NCBI RefSeq assembly: GCF_019578655.1
Contig: NC_063264.1
Location: 25,133,688 to 25,197,687, forward strand
Origin: Ricinus communis
Lineage: Eukaryota > Streptophyta > Magnoliopsida > Malpighiales > Euphorbiaceae
DNA: 64,000 nt
Direction: 5' to 3'
Positions 24,204 to 36,302 of this stretch are shown here, in pieces (within the stretch, counting starts at the first letter, position 1; every line of letters begins with the position of its first letter). A program made the position numbers and the translations under genes. The notes below the pieces were generated by a model. That model had not been told where the DNA came from, did not search any database, and saw only the letters and a program-made list of their open reading frames with translations.

Positions 24204-24506
24204 TGTTGAATTTTAAGATGATGAATTATATATTGTATTGAGTATGTGAATTCTGATTTTACAGTTTGGTTGTTCTTGCTTATATATACAATGGTTGCAA
24301 CGGTAGCTTAATCTATACAACGGTCGCCTTGAGACCTATTTCTAACGCCCCATTCTGATTCAGGAAACGTTGAAGTGGCTTTTCTCTTTGGCAGGAATAG
24401 TTGCTTCCTTTCTTAGAAGCCTGTGAGAAATAACCTGCACAAGCTTTTCTGCTTGTGCAGCTGTGTTCTTTCTTCTTCTATGCTTTTCTTTTTGCTGCTT
24501 CCAAGA
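24204..24506 (-). repeat. 5' LTR of the minus-strand Copia element
   Basis: Homologous to 19595-19910 over its length. It begins TGTTGAA and ends in a mutated terminus (tccaaga in place of ttcaaca). Confidence 0.93.
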
Positions 24507-24511
24507 ATGCT

Positions 24512-26232
24512 AATAAGTATCATCTTCCATCGGGAATAAGAAAAACATTTGGATGGGCTCTGTCCTTTCACATCTTTTAATCACTGCTGCGGCACTTTGT
24601 CTTTTTATGTCTTAGCCTCCTTTTCTTTCAAAAAAAAAACAATAAAAGTGTCAATTTGCCTATTAAATACATCTAATTTAATAGTAAATTATATTTTTAA
24701 TAATTAAATACATTTAATTTAAATTATTTAAAAAGTAAAATAATATTAAATTTTAATATTTTAATAAATTATAAAAATTTAAAATAATATTATTCATTAA
24801 TTCTACTGATATAATATTTAGTAACGCTATAAAAGGATGTATCTCATGAAACTTATAATTTAGATTTAATGAATTTAAAAATATTAAATATTAAATAAGT
24901 CAAATTTTAACTTTATTAATAAATAAATCTATAACTTATCATTTTTATTGAATAAAATTTAAATTTTAAATTTTATCATATATATTTTTATATAGCATAT
25001 TTATCAGTAAATTAATAAAATAAATATTTTTTGTAAATTGAATATATTTAACTTTTAAATACAAATCTAAAGAGTTATTTACTGAAAAAAATTTAAATTA
25101 AAAATATTTAATCCTTCAATATAAATTTTATTTACTGAAAAAATCCAAATTGAATAGATTTTACTTTTGAGGGACAAATTGACCATTTGTCCAAACAACT
25201 TACGTTTTTTAGATTCCTTTTGTTACAGAAAGAAATTTTCTATTGTTTGGTTGCATAGGGAAAGTATTTTAAGAATTTACTTTTTAGTGTTTGACATATT
25301 TTAAAAGATATATTGTTTTATAAAAAATTTAAGATATTTTCAACTTATTGAAATTTATATTCTTAGTTTCTAACTAAATATAAAATAATTATACTAAAAT
25401 AATTAATTTAAATTTCTTTTTATCTGAAATTTATATTAAATTTCAAATTCAAACTAGAAATATAATGCATATATTTTAAACAGTTGGAAATTACTTACCT
25501 CATCAAAATTGAATAAACATTAATTATAAAAAAATAATTTAATTAGAAATAAAAGGTAATTGTGTCAAATAATAATAAAAGAATTATTATATTATTCCTA
25601 TTGATCCATATTTATTATGAATTAATTTGATCCCTTGAATATTTCTCTTTAATAAAAAGAAAACAACAGTGAACATAAACTGCCAAAATATAAGAAAAAG
25701 ACTCATTCATCCATTAATTATTAAAACTTGCAGACAATCAAAATAACAGGAAAGGTTGTTAACTGCCAAAAAAAAAAAGCAATTTATATCCCTTTCAAAA
25801 GATCATATTACAAGAAACATAATACAAATTATTGATAATACAAAAGAAGTAAAGAAATAACAGCAAGATTGTAGCTACCCTCCTCAATGTTCTAATTTAT
25901 TCTGCCTGTTGAAATCATGACACTAAATCACTTGCAAAATATTGCAGCATGTATGCCGACTGATGACCTAAAATTATCAGAAGTCAAACTCATTGCAATT
26001 AGTTGCATGTGTATACCAATTGAACTTGAAAAAAAAAAAAAATTTAATTACTTGGCAAAGCACCATGGCTCTGTGTTTACCATCAAGATTAAACAAAAAA
26101 AGAAAAGCTGGATAAGAAATCAGCAGAATAGCAACAGAATTTCGGTAAAAACATTCTGTCTCTCGGAATAGCAAGGGAATAGTAATATAATGGGTAATTT
26201 TCTGGGAAAACTTGACAGCCATGCATATATAA
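24512..26232. other. AT-rich intergenic DNA, no gene recognised
   Basis: Low-complexity AT-rich sequence. The distal part, about 25900-26232, should include the 3' UTR of the small minus-strand gene that follows. No transposon ends identified. Confidence 0.4.
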
Positions 26233-26463
26233 TTAACTTAAAGGCTGCATCTGGGTAGAGAGATGTAAAGAAGAGAAGTGAGGAATAGGGGATGATGAAG
26301 ATGGAGATGCCACCTGGGTTATTTCAGTGACAGCAGATTCCTTTTCTTCCTCAGCAATTGTATCTAACATTGCTGTTGACAATGGGCGACGCTTTGTAAG
26401 ATAGATATATAGTGATGGAGCAACCTCTGTAATGTACCTAAGTGGGGTTCTCAACTTGGCCAT
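26233..26463 (-). CDS. Small intronless plant protein of unknown function, 76 residues
   Basis: An intact frame of 76 codons plus stop. The protein starts MAKLRTPLRYITEVAPSLYI, continues through TKRRPLSTAMLDTIAEEE, and ends in a Ser/Pro-rich tail. It has a basic N-terminal half and an acidic LDTIAEEE patch, with no signal peptide or membrane helix evident. A TATA box lies about 100 bp upstream, and the leader between them is rich in TTC repeats, a common plant pattern. Proper promoter spacing, an uninterrupted frame and lack of transposon features argue for a real gene. I have a weak impression of similar short plant proteins carrying an MLDTI-x-EEE core but cannot name a family or function. 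Confidence 0.65.
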   Translation of the reverse strand: MAKLRTPLRYITEVAPSLYIYLTKRRPLSTAMLDTIAEEEKESAVTEITQVASPSSSSPIPHFSSLHLSTQMQPLS

Positions 26464-26560
26464 GTCAAAGGATGTCTTGTGAGGAGAAATGGATTTTGTA
26501 TAATTAGAGGAAGAAGAAGAAGAAGAAGAAAATGACGATGAAAATGGGTAAAGTTTCTTA

Positions 26561-26573
26561 CCAATTTATAAAG
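26561..26573 (-). promoter_or_regulatory. TATA box of the small gene
   Basis: Minus strand CTTTATAAATTGG, about 100 bp upstream of the ATG. It is followed by a TTC-rich leader (the GAA run at about 26509-26530 on the plus strand). Confidence 0.6.
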
Positions 26574-26879
26574 AAGAGGTTGCATAGTTGCAACTTGGAT
26601 GTAGCTCTCATATTGATATGGTCGGTTTGGGGTGGGGTGGGGGGCACAAAAGTAAATATGTGAATACCCTCTTTTATCTCTTCTTTGCCTAAGGGCTTAA
26701 ATGATATATGAATTTTGAGAAGTTGTTGGTGAATTTCCGTCTATTAAACTTAACCCTTCAATGAGTGATAAATATTCTTTTTATTCTTTAAGTAGTAGTA
26801 GTGAGAAAAAAAAATATATTTTAAATTTTAAATTTTAAATTTTAAATATATTTTTTATTTTAATTAGTAAGAGAATAAT

Positions 26880-27012
26880 AATATTTTAAATTTTAAGACT
26901 ATTTTATATTTGTGACTTATTTTTTTATTCATTGAAGAGTCATCATGTCATGGACTCAAACTCAAAATCTCTCAATAATAAATGCTCTTACCACTTGAGC
27001 TAAGTATCAAGT
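26880..27012 (-). mobile_element. tRNA-derived SINE remnant
   Basis: Minus strand 27002-26984 reads TAGCTCAAGTGGTAAGAGC, an RNA polymerase III A box with normal tRNA D-arm spacing. Minus strand 26963-26952 reads GAGTTTGAGTCC, a degenerate B box (consensus GGTTCGAATCC). The spacing between them is tRNA-like but there is no acceptor stem or cloverleaf closure, so it is a tRNA-related short interspersed element and not a tRNA gene. The 3' end is unclear, running into AT-rich sequence. Confidence 0.6.
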
Positions 27013-27534
27013 GTGATATTAATGATTTATTTATTAGAGTATTATACACTAACACTCTATATGCCCAAAAACAATTTATGAATATTTGCCATGATAAGAT
27101 TTAATGATGTTTATATATGGTTGTGGTTCGTATACAAAATGTTTTTCCATTTTATTTATTTTTCCTAAATGAAGTTTAAACTTCAAATTATAACTCTTCA
27201 CCGAATCAAAGGTAGTATAGGGTTTTGCTAGAGTATTATTATGGCATTCTATCATTATAAGTCTATTTTTAAATATAAATAATTGATGTATTTATTTTAT
27301 ACGTCCTTTTACTAATATAGATTGTCAATAAATTTATAAACAATTCTTAATTATTAATACAAATTAAAATTGTATAGATAAATTTCAAAGTTATTAAGTA
27401 TTAATAATTAAATTTTAAAATTAATAAAAAAGAATTTAATAAATAAAAGTAATGTATTTGATTGATCAATAATTAAATATATATATATAATTAATTAATC
27501 TAATATTTAATTATATTAATAAATTATTAAAATT

Positions 27535-27538
<4 letters not shown>

Positions 27539-27565
<27 letters not shown>
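27539..27565. repeat. (TA)n microsatellite
   Basis: About 13 TA units bordering the following inverted-repeat element. Confidence 0.9.
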
Positions 27566-27581
27566 TTGGAGCTTAAATCTT

Positions 27582-28206
27582 GAAAGGAAAAATTATTATC
27601 AATGGTGTATATATTTTTCAAGTTTAGTCATTTTGGTGATTGAATGTTTTTTTATTCAAAATAGTTACTAGACTTTAAATAAATATCTAAATCAGTTTTT
27701 TTTTTATGTCTGATTTGTTTTCATCGGGCTGCTGAATTGACTTGAGTAGACTTTAAAACCTACGTGTTTCACCCTCCTAGTTTTCTTACTTAACGATTGA
27801 GTGTTTAGAATTTCTTCTTTTTCTTGACTTACCTCCATTCTTTAGATCATATTTCTTCCTTTTCTTGATTTCTTTTTCTTTGTTTTGTCTTTTTTTTTTT
27901 TTTTTTGTTGTATGCTTCTTTTAAAAGTCTCTAAATTTATAAACACCTAATTATTAAGTAAGAAAGCTAAGGAGTAATTTTATCAATCTCATTTATTGAA
28001 ATATATAAAAAAAATTAACGTGATAAGACATATAGACAAAATTGGATCATCTCAAGCCAATTCAATAGTCCGATGAAAGATAAATCAAATATAAAAAATA
28101 ATTTAAATATTTTTTTAAATCTAATAGTTGTTTTAAATAAAAACATATTCAGCTCAAAATAATTAAAATTAAAAAATACAGACACCATTAGTGTAACTTT
28201 TCCATC
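27582..28206. mobile_element. Non-autonomous element with ~190-bp terminal inverted repeats
   Basis: The left 190 bp and the reverse complement of the right 190 bp share many ordered blocks, including caatggtgt/taatggtgt, tttgattt...tttcatcgg, gaattg-cttgag and the intervening AT-rich spacing. The interior has no gene. Such long terminal inverted repeats in a 625-bp element suit a MULE-type or foldback-type derivative. Confidence 0.65.
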
Positions 28207-30250
28207 TTAAAAATAGTATAGTCAATATCTCCTCATTAGTTAACTGCGATTGTGGCTAGGCAAGCTAAATTCACTAATAATATGTATAATTAACACATAA
28301 TTTTAAGAATTTTGTCTTTTGTTTACATACCCCTTTTATGATATATATAATTATATTAGTAACTAATTCTACATGTAATAATATAGTTCTAATATAGGCA
28401 ATGACTGCCAATTTTTCAAAAGAAATATCTTCTTATTTGTCACAAACAGTCTTTAATATTATATCAAGGAGGCAATATAATTCAAAAAAAGAGATTGTGA
28501 TAAATAAAATAATATCATTATCACATGATGCAATAAACTTATATAAAATTCACCTAAAAAAGTTAATACAAAATGTGTTTAAAAAGTTAATACAATAAAT
28601 TTAATAAATTTTAAATCTTAATTTTTGCTTTTAATTATCATTTTGATTTATTTATCTATTGTATTTTATTTTTATATAGTATTTTTTGTTATATTATAAA
28701 ATCTTGCTTTAAACTTAATTATTCATTTGATATATTTTTTATGTTTTCTTTATTTACTAATTTGAATTTATAATGAATTTTATATTCTCTTTTTCTTAAT
28801 TATCTTTTGTTTTATTTTCTCATTTTAATTTAGAATTTTCATTCATCTATAGTTTTTAATTTTTTATTAATTATAAAAATATAAATATTATATAATTTTA
28901 TAATATCTTTTGATTTCTATCTATAAACATTCTTAAAAAAGAAAAGAGGAAACTTTATTTTTATAAGAAAATATTGAAGCCCTTTAAGTCTTCTTTTAAA
29001 CTACATAAATTTCTGTTTCTATGCTTCTATATTTTAATTTTAATTTTGACTTTATTTTATATTATTGAAATTTAATTAATAACGAATAATTAATTTATTT
29101 CTTAATGCATATTTTATATTATCAATAAAATTAGAGTTAACTATATCTTTTATTTATTTTTATTTTCATAGATTCTTATATTATTTATATTAATTTTCAA
29201 TATTAAACCCAATAATTTATAAGGTAGATAAATAAAACTAAACTGATCAAAATAGAGTGGAACCGACCAAAAAGTAGGAGACCTAAGCTCCGTTTCCTCT
29301 CAACTTGAACCGGAACTATCATTTCCAGTTTAACTCATAAAAAATAATTAATCTTAATTAACTTTTTTATTTTTAAAAATCAATTGGAACCGGAACCGGC
29401 CGGCTCCATTACCACATCATCTACTTTTATATAAATTAGAATAGTTATTATATCTATACTTGATATGCAAACTAATATCAATAGAAAATATTTAACATAA
29501 ATGCTCCATTATTTAGTTTACATTAGAAAATTATAATAATTTAAATAAAAATTAACTAATATAATTATTATATAAGACATAATAAATTTAACTATAAGAT
29601 ATAAATATAAAATTAATTTATAAATAAAAATATATAAAATATTTAATTAAATTTCACATAAATCACGATTCAATTAATTTCAAGCAAATAAACATGTCAT
29701 GCAAAAAGAAAAGAAAAAGAAGAAAAAAGATCTTAGTGTTTAAAAATCAACTTTTTAAAAAAGTGCATATCTTGTATGCAAACATTGATGTCTATCTAAG
29801 CAATTATTTTTGGTATTTTAGGATGACGTCGACATCTCATAAAGAGAAAAGGTAAACAAGATTCGCACCCTTTTTGGAATTTAATTCAATTTATTTATAT
29901 AATTCTATATATTTGAAATTTGTTTTTCTTCACACAAGAAAGATAACTATTTCATTTATAAAAAAGTTTAATTGTGCATTTTTTTCACAAAAAGGTAATA
30001 AAGTTTTACAACCTTTTTAGAATTTTCAAAATTCAATTCAATTTTATTATGTAGATTTTATATATATAAAATTATATTTTTCATTTATAAAGAATTTAAT
30101 TGAAACTCTATGAGCTCACAAGCATAATTAGAAGATGTAAAAAAAAAAGAAAATAAAAACTAGCTCAAATGAAAAAAAAAAAAAAACTGCATCTAATATT
30201 TTTCAATTATATTGACAATTTTAAAAATTTGTAAAAAGTACTTTTCAATT
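28207..30250. other. AT-rich intergenic DNA, including one member of a duplicated block
   Basis: No gene recognised in about 2 kb. Positions 29775-29870 are similar to 48238-48340. Confidence 0.45.
29775..29870 (+). repeat. Duplicated block A, copy 1 (partner at 48238-48340)
   Basis: Aligns with 48238-48340 through tatgcaa-cattga, an acceptor-like pyrimidine/AG stretch, then gatga-gt-gac-tctc-taaaga-gaaaagg. It looks like an intron end followed by a short exon, but I recognise no protein. Confidence 0.5.
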
Positions 30251-30255
30251 GTTTA

Positions 30256-30679
30256 TGTTGATATTTAGGGATTTGTGTCTCTCCCACATTGTTAAGTTAT
30301 TAATTTTTTAGGAGTATTTCTCCCACATTGCTAAGTTAACAATCTTGAGGTACCTTCCAAGCCTATATAATAGAGGCCTCACCTTGTTATTCAATCATCC
30401 AAAAAATAAGAGAAAAATATTAGAGAGTTAAGCAATTATTTTTCTTCTATTATAAAGAGAGAATTTTAATATTTTCTCCTTTATAAATAGAGAGTTTGTA
30501 ACTCCTATCATTTTCTTATAGTAAAATTCGTTTATCCTTGCCCTTGGTTTTTACCCTAATTTGTTTAGGGGTTTTCCATGTAAATCTGTGTGTTCTATTG
30601 TGTATTTTGTCTTACTTTATCTTTATTTTCTCAAATAATTAGCTGTGATTTTGCTCTATCAGGTTCATATTTTTCTACA
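30256..30679 (+). repeat. 5' LTR with internal duplicated promoter motif
   Basis: Starts TGTTGATATT and ends TTCTACA. A tcccacattg(t/c)taagtta motif occurs twice, at 30282-30299 and 30321-30338, 39 bp apart. A TATA-like ctatataatag follows at 30362-30372. This looks like a U3 promoter with a repeated upstream element. Confidence 0.95.
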
Positions 30680-30681
30680 AT

Positions 30682-30695
30682 TGGTATCAGAGCCT
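30682..30695 (+). other. Primer-binding site (initiator tRNA-Met)
   Basis: TGGTATCAGAGCCT, two bases after the 5' LTR. Confidence 0.95.
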
Positions 30696-30963
30696 GGTTG
30701 ATAAGAAATTCCTTAAAATTCTGGGATTGCAGCTCAGTCTTATCTTTCACATCAGAAAAGGATTTTGAGGTTTCTTTAGTGCAAAAGAGCTTGTGTGGAG
30801 TAGTAAGAATACTTACAATTTAGGGAAGGTTCTGTCTAAGGAGATTGGTATTTAAGAGGTCCGCTTGTGACCCTCCAGTCTTTCCTGAGAACTTACCTAG
30901 TGAGTTGTATTCATTACTGCGATTCATTTTACAAGCTAAAAGGCACCGTTTGTGATAGAAGCA

Positions 30964-33900
30964 ATGGCGGCAAAATTTAAGATTGAAAAGTTCAACAAGA
31001 GTAATTTCTCACTGTGGAAATTAAAGATAAAGGCTGTATTGAGAAAAGACAATTGTCTTGGCTATCGGTGAGCGACAACACTCACAGGATGATAATAAGT
31101 GGAATGAGATGGATGGGAATGCTATTGCAAACCTTCATCCCGGCACTGCAGATGAGATCTTGTCCAGTATAGAAGAAAAGAAAACGGCAAAGGAGATTTG
31201 GGACCACCTCAATTTGTCTGAAGCCAAGTCATTATACAACAAAATTTTCCTTAAGAGGAAACTTTACACATTAAGAATGTCAGAATCTACTTCAGTGACA
31301 GAGCACCTTAATGTCTTGAATACTCTATTTTCTCAATTCACATCTTTGGGCTATAAAATAGAGTCACAAGAACATACAGAACTTCTACTCCAAAGTCTAC
31401 CTGATTCGTATGATCAACTCATCATCAGTTTGACAAATAATGTTGTTACCGAAATTCTAGTCTTTGATGATATAGCAGCCGCTATTCTTGAAGAAGAAAA
31501 TCGGCGAAGGAACAAGAAAGACAAGCAGGCAGGTTCACAACAGGTGGAAGCCTTGATGGTGATGAGAGGGAGATCAACAGAACGTGGTCCAAATGGGAGT
31601 CACAATCATGGTAGATCAAAATCAAAGAGTAAGAAGAATTATAAATGCTTCCATTGTGGTAAGAAAGGTCACCTGAAGAAGGATTGTTGGAGTTTGAAGA
31701 ATTCCAATCCTCAAGGGAATGTGGCATACACTTCGGATGATAGAAATGTATTGTGCTGTGAAGCAACAATATCAACTGAGTGCAAGAAGAGATTTGCTGA
31801 TGTATGGCTTCTTGACTCAGGAGCAACTTATCACATGACCTCTCAAAGAGAGTGGTTCCATCATTATGAACCTATTTTAGGAGGATCTGTGTATAGTTGT
31901 GAAGATAATGCCTTAAAGATCATAGGCATTGGAACCATCAGGTTGAAGATGCATGACGGTACAGTCCGCACTATTCAAGGAGTGCGACATGTGGAAGGTC
32001 TGAAGAAGAATTTGTTATCTCTGGGACAGCTGGATGATCTTAATTGCATTATCAAAGTTTAGAAAGGAATCATGAAGATTAGCCAAGGAGCGCTTGTAAT
32101 TATGAAAGGAGAAAAAATTGCTGCTAATTTATATATGTTTCTGGGAGAGATTGTGCATGAAGCAGAAGCATCTGTTGCTTTAAGTAGTTCAAGCGAGAGA
32201 TTTGCAATGGTGTGGCATCAGAAGCTTGGGCATATGTCTGAACAAGGCATGAAGGTTCTTGCTGAGAAAAATCTACTTCTTGGTCTCACAAATGTGTCAT
32301 TACCCTTTTGTGAGCATTGCATAACAAGCAAGCAGCATCGACTACAGTTCAATACATCCAATTCTAGAAGCAAGGATGTTTTAGAATTAGTTCACTCTGA
32401 TGTATGGCAAGCACCAGTTTCATCACTAGGAGGAGCTAAGTACTTTGTGTCCTTCATCGATGATTACTCCAGGAGATGTTGGGTGTATCCTATCAAGAGC
32501 AAGGGAGATGTATTTGCAGTTTTCAAAACTTACAAAGCGCGGGTTGAACTTGATTGAGGCAATAAGATCAAGTGTTTGAGGACAGATAATGGAGGAGAAT
32601 ACACAGGTAATGAATTTAATAGCTTTTGCAAGCAAGAAGGCATCAAGAGGCAGTTCACTACGGCATACACTCCTCAACAAAATGGAGTGGCAGAGCGGAT
32701 GAACAGAACTCTGTTAGAAAGAACTAGAGCATTGTTGGGAGCTGCAGGCCTAAATAAGGCATTGAGGCGATTAACACACTTTGTTATGTGATTAACCGGT
32801 CTCCATCTACAGCAATTGATCAAAAGACACCGATGGAGATGTGGACTGGGAAGCCAGTTGATTATTCAAACCTCCATATATTTGGAAGTCCTGTGTATGT
32901 GATGTATAATACCTAAGAAACTACAAACCTGGATCCAAAATCCAGGAAGTGTTTATTCTTGGGATATGCTGATGGTGTAAAGGGGTATCGCCTGTAGGAT
33001 CCCACTGCCCACAAGGTTATAATCAGCAGGGATGTAATCTTCTTAGAAGATAAATTGAAGGGAGAAGATGATAGCACTTCAAAAAAAAATTTAGAGACTA
33101 CAACTATACCGGTGGAAAGAAAGTCTACAAAAGAAGATTCTTCTAAAGCAGCACCAGAGCACGAAGAGGAAGAACCAGTCGAGCTTGAAGAGCCAGCCGA
33201 GTTTGAAGAGTCAGAACTTGGAAAGGGAAAACGTATAAAATTTACACCAACCTGGCAGAAAGATTATGATATAGGCAACAATGTCGCATACTGTCTTTTA
33301 ACTGAGGAAGGGGAGCCATCAACTCTCCAATAAGGAATGAGCAGTTCAGATGCATCTCAGTGGATGGCAGCAATGCAAGAAGAGATGGAAGCTCTACATA
33401 AGAACAAGACTTGGGAGCTTGTGCCACTACCACAAGAAAGAAAGGCCATTGGCAACAAATGGGTCTTTAAGATCAAAAGAAATAGTGATGATCAAGTGGA
33501 GTGGTTTCATGCAAGAATGGTGGTGAAAGGATATGCTCAGAAGGAGGGGATTGACTTCAACAAAATATTTTCCCCGTGGTTCGATTAACAACTGTTCGAG
33601 TAGTCTTGGCGATGTGTGCTACATTTGACTTACATCTAGAGCAGCTAGATATGAAAACAGCTTTTCTTCATGGAGATCTTAAGGAAGAAATTTATATGCT
33701 CCAGCCAGAAAGTTTTGAAGAAAAAGGAAAGCGGAACTTGGTTTGTAGGTTGAACAAATATTTATACGGTTTAAAGTAGGCGCCGAGGTGTTGGTATAAG
33801 AGATTTGATTCCTTTATCATGAGCCTTGGATACAACAGACTTAATGCAGACCCTTGTGCATATTTCAAGAGGTTTGGTAAAAGTGATTTTATTATCTTAC

Positions 33901-34874
33901 TGTTGTATGTAGATGACGACATGTTGGTAGCAGGCCCCAACAAAGATCATATTGAAGAACTAAAGGCACAGTTGGCTAGGGAATTTGAAATGAAGGACTT
34001 GGAACCAGCAAACAAGATTCTAGGGATGCAAATTCACCGAGACAGAAACAATAGGAAGATTTGGCTTTCTCAGAAAAATTATTTGAAGAAGGTCTTGCGA
34101 CACTTTAATATGGAAGATTGTAAGTCAATTTCTACCCCACTTCCTGTTAGTTTAAAATTATCCTTCAGTATGAGTCCTAGCAGTGAAGAAGAAAGGATGA
34201 AAATGTCTCGAGTACCGTATGCATCAGTAGTGGGGAGTTTAATGTTTGCGATGATTTATACACGACCAGACATTGCACATGCAGTGGGAGTAGTAAGTTG
34301 GTACATGGCGAATCCTGGCAGAGAGCATTGGAATGCTGTAAAGAGGATTCTAAGATATGTTAAGGGAACCTCAGATGTTGCATTGTGTTATGGAGGATTA
34401 GACTTTATTATCAAAGGATATGTTGACTCAGATTATGCAGGTGATCTTGATAAAAGCAAATCTACTACAGGGTATGTGTTCACACTTACTGGCGGAGCTG
34501 TGAGCTGGATATCAAAACTGCAGTCAGTTGTGGCGACATCAACAACAGAAGCAGAATATGTAGCAGCTACACAAGCTACTAAGGAAGCAGTATCGTTGAA
34601 AATGATGATGGAGAAACTCGGGCACGAACAAGAGCATATTCCGTTGTTCTGTGACAGTCAGAATGCCTTGCATCTCGCAAGGAATCCAGCTTTTCATTCA
34701 AAGTCAAAGCACATACGAGTCCAGTATCACTTCGTTCGTGAAAAGGTGGAAGAGGGCACTGTGGATATGCAAAAAATTCATACTAAAGACAACCTAGCAG
34801 ATTTTTTGACGAAGGCAGTTAACACTGATAAATTTATTTGGTGTCAATTGTCTAGTGGCCTGATAAAAGTATAA
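30964..34874 (+). pseudogene. Copia gag-pol polyprotein, interrupted
   Basis: Start ATG 30964 (MAAKFKIEKFNKSNFSLWKL). Gag runs to a CX2CX4HX4C zinc knuckle at 31646-31687. Protease has LLDSGATYHM near 31810. The integrase zone has WHQKLGHMSEQGM, FIDDYSRRCWVYP, DNGGEYTG and YTPQQNGVAERMNR. Reverse transcriptase has NKWVFKIKRN, QLDMKTAFLHGDLKEEIYM and LLYVDDDMLVAG. RNase H has DKSKSTTGYVFTLTGGAVSW and STTEAEYVAA, then a normal C-terminus at 34874. Breaks seen: frame changes near 31060, 32757 and 33575; stops at 32060-32062, 32555-32557, near 32913 and 32996, at 33331-33333, and at 33777-33779 where CAG became TAG. The last third (33819-34874) is fully open. The order places integrase before reverse transcriptase, which is diagnostic of Copia. 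Confidence 0.95.
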
Positions 34875-34938
34875 GCAGCATAGAAAGGCAAGGAAGAAAG
34901 GACGGTGTGAAGATCTGACTGATCCTCAATCAAATCTT

Positions 34939-34950
34939 CAAGTGGGAGAT
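34939..34950 (+). other. Polypurine tract
   Basis: The caagtgggagat tract lies directly before the 3' LTR. Confidence 0.75.
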
Positions 34951-35374
34951 TATTGATATTTAGGGATTTGTGTCTCTCCCATATTGTTAAGTTATTAATT
35001 TTTGAGGAGTATTTCTCTCACATTGCTAAGTTAATAATCTTGAGGTACCTTACAAGCCTATATAATAGAGACCTCAATTTGTTATTCAATCATCCAAAAA
35101 ATAAGAGAAAAATATTAGAGAGTTAAGCAATTATTTTTCTCCTATTATAAAGAAAGAATTTTAATATTTTTTCCTTTATAAATAGAGAGTTTGTAACTCC
35201 TATCATTTTCTTATAGTAAAATTCTTCTATCCTTGCCCGTGGTTTTTACCCTAATTTGTTTAGGGGTTTTCCACGTAAATCTGTGTGTTCTATTGTGTAT
35301 TTTGTCTTACTTTATCTTTATTTTCTTAAATTATTAGCTGTAATTTTGCTCTATTAGGTTCATATTTTTCTACA
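34951..35374 (+). repeat. 3' LTR of the plus-strand Copia element
   Basis: Same 424-bp length as the 5' LTR. The first dinucleotide is TA where the 5' copy has TG. Confidence 0.95.
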
Positions 35375-35640
35375 GTTTATTCTTTAATTTTTAAATAAGT
35401 TTAATAGATTATATATTTTTAATAATTTTTCTCTTAAAACCTTTAGAAAATAGGATTGAAAATATCCCACCCACCTAAAGAAAAATCTTAGATTCTTATG
35501 AAAATTAACACATAACTTGTGTGCAGAAATTTTGTTTTTATTGCACTAAAGCAACCAACAAATTTATAATAACAATTTATCTCGTATTTAGAAAGAAACT
35601 TGTGTGCAGAAACTCTAGCTGCCTTTCTATTCTATTATTG

Positions 35641-36302
35641 AGGGCTGTTTGGTTCAGTTGATTAATGCAGTTGGTTACTCATGTCTGATAGCTGGTGGTT
35701 AATGATTGATAAATTAAACTGTTTGATAGAATTTTATTAGTAATTGCTCTTAATATTTTAAATGACCATTGAATGTATAATTTATCATTAAATATAATTT
35801 ATTTTATTATATTATATTAAATGATATAAATTAATAAAAATAATTTATAATAATTAAAGATCTTATAGTTAATTTTTTTTAACTCAATTATATTTATTAT
35901 TAAAAATATTTATAAACTCTATTTTAAAATTTAAAATTTGAAATTTAAATTATAGTTTCAAATACCATAATTTTAAATATTATAATTATTTAACTATTAA
36001 GAATAATTTCAAAATAATAATTATTCATTTTAAAATATAAAATTTAATTATATGGAATCAATTTAAAGTATGTTATTGTCAATAAGTTTAAATAAGGATA
36101 ATAGTTTTCAAATAAATAAAAAATCAAATCAACTATCAGCTAATAAGAAAAATGTCTAAAATAGAGTTCATATAATAATCAGTTGATGGAAACTGAATCA
36201 GCTATCAACTATTGTTTCTTAAATTTTTATCAAACACTTTAATATAGTTGTTCAGTAAGAAACAACTATCAGCTGCATCAAACCTCTAAATCAAACACTC
36301 TG
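35641..36302. mobile_element. Possible hAT-type MITE
   Basis: The left end agggctgtttggttcag resembles the reverse complement of the right end (cacagagtgtttgattta), and subterminal blocks such as gatgcag/aatgcag also pair. The AT-rich interior has no gene. Ends of the gggctgtttgg type are common in plant hAT-like elements. No convincing 8-bp target duplication was found, so confidence is modest. Confidence 0.4.

Larger units (their letters stand above)
19595..24506 (-). mobile_element. Complete-length Copia LTR retrotransposon, minus strand
   Basis: Two LTRs (19595-19910 and 24204-24506) flank gag-pol remains in the order gag, protease, integrase, reverse transcriptase, RNase H when read on the minus strand, which is Copia order. 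The element is bounded by the 5-bp direct repeat ATGCT at 19590-19594 and 24507-24511, the host target duplication. A tRNA-Met primer site lies inside the right LTR and a purine tract inside the left LTR, confirming the orientation. The LTRs have visibly diverged in sequence and length (316 versus 303 bp), and the coding region carries many stops, so the insertion is old and defective. Confidence 0.95.
30256..35374 (+). mobile_element. Complete-length Copia LTR retrotransposon (TNT1-94-like), plus strand
   Basis: Two LTRs of exactly 424 bp (30256-30679, 34951-35374) flank gag-pol. The 5-bp direct repeat GTTTA borders the element at 30251-30255 and 35375-35379. A tRNA-Met primer site and a purine tract are in the expected places. 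By eye the LTRs differ at about 20 positions with no gaps, roughly 95% identity, so this is a younger insertion than the other elements here. The coding region has several stops and frameshifts, so the copy is not autonomous. Confidence 0.97.

Noticed and set aside
25917..26222. Open frames opposite and downstream of the small 76-residue gene
   Set aside because: Low-complexity Lys/Phe-rich translations with no motif; they overlap the likely 3' UTR of that gene.
26984..27002. A genuine tRNA gene
   Set aside because: A and B box sequences exist but acceptor and anticodon stems do not pair.
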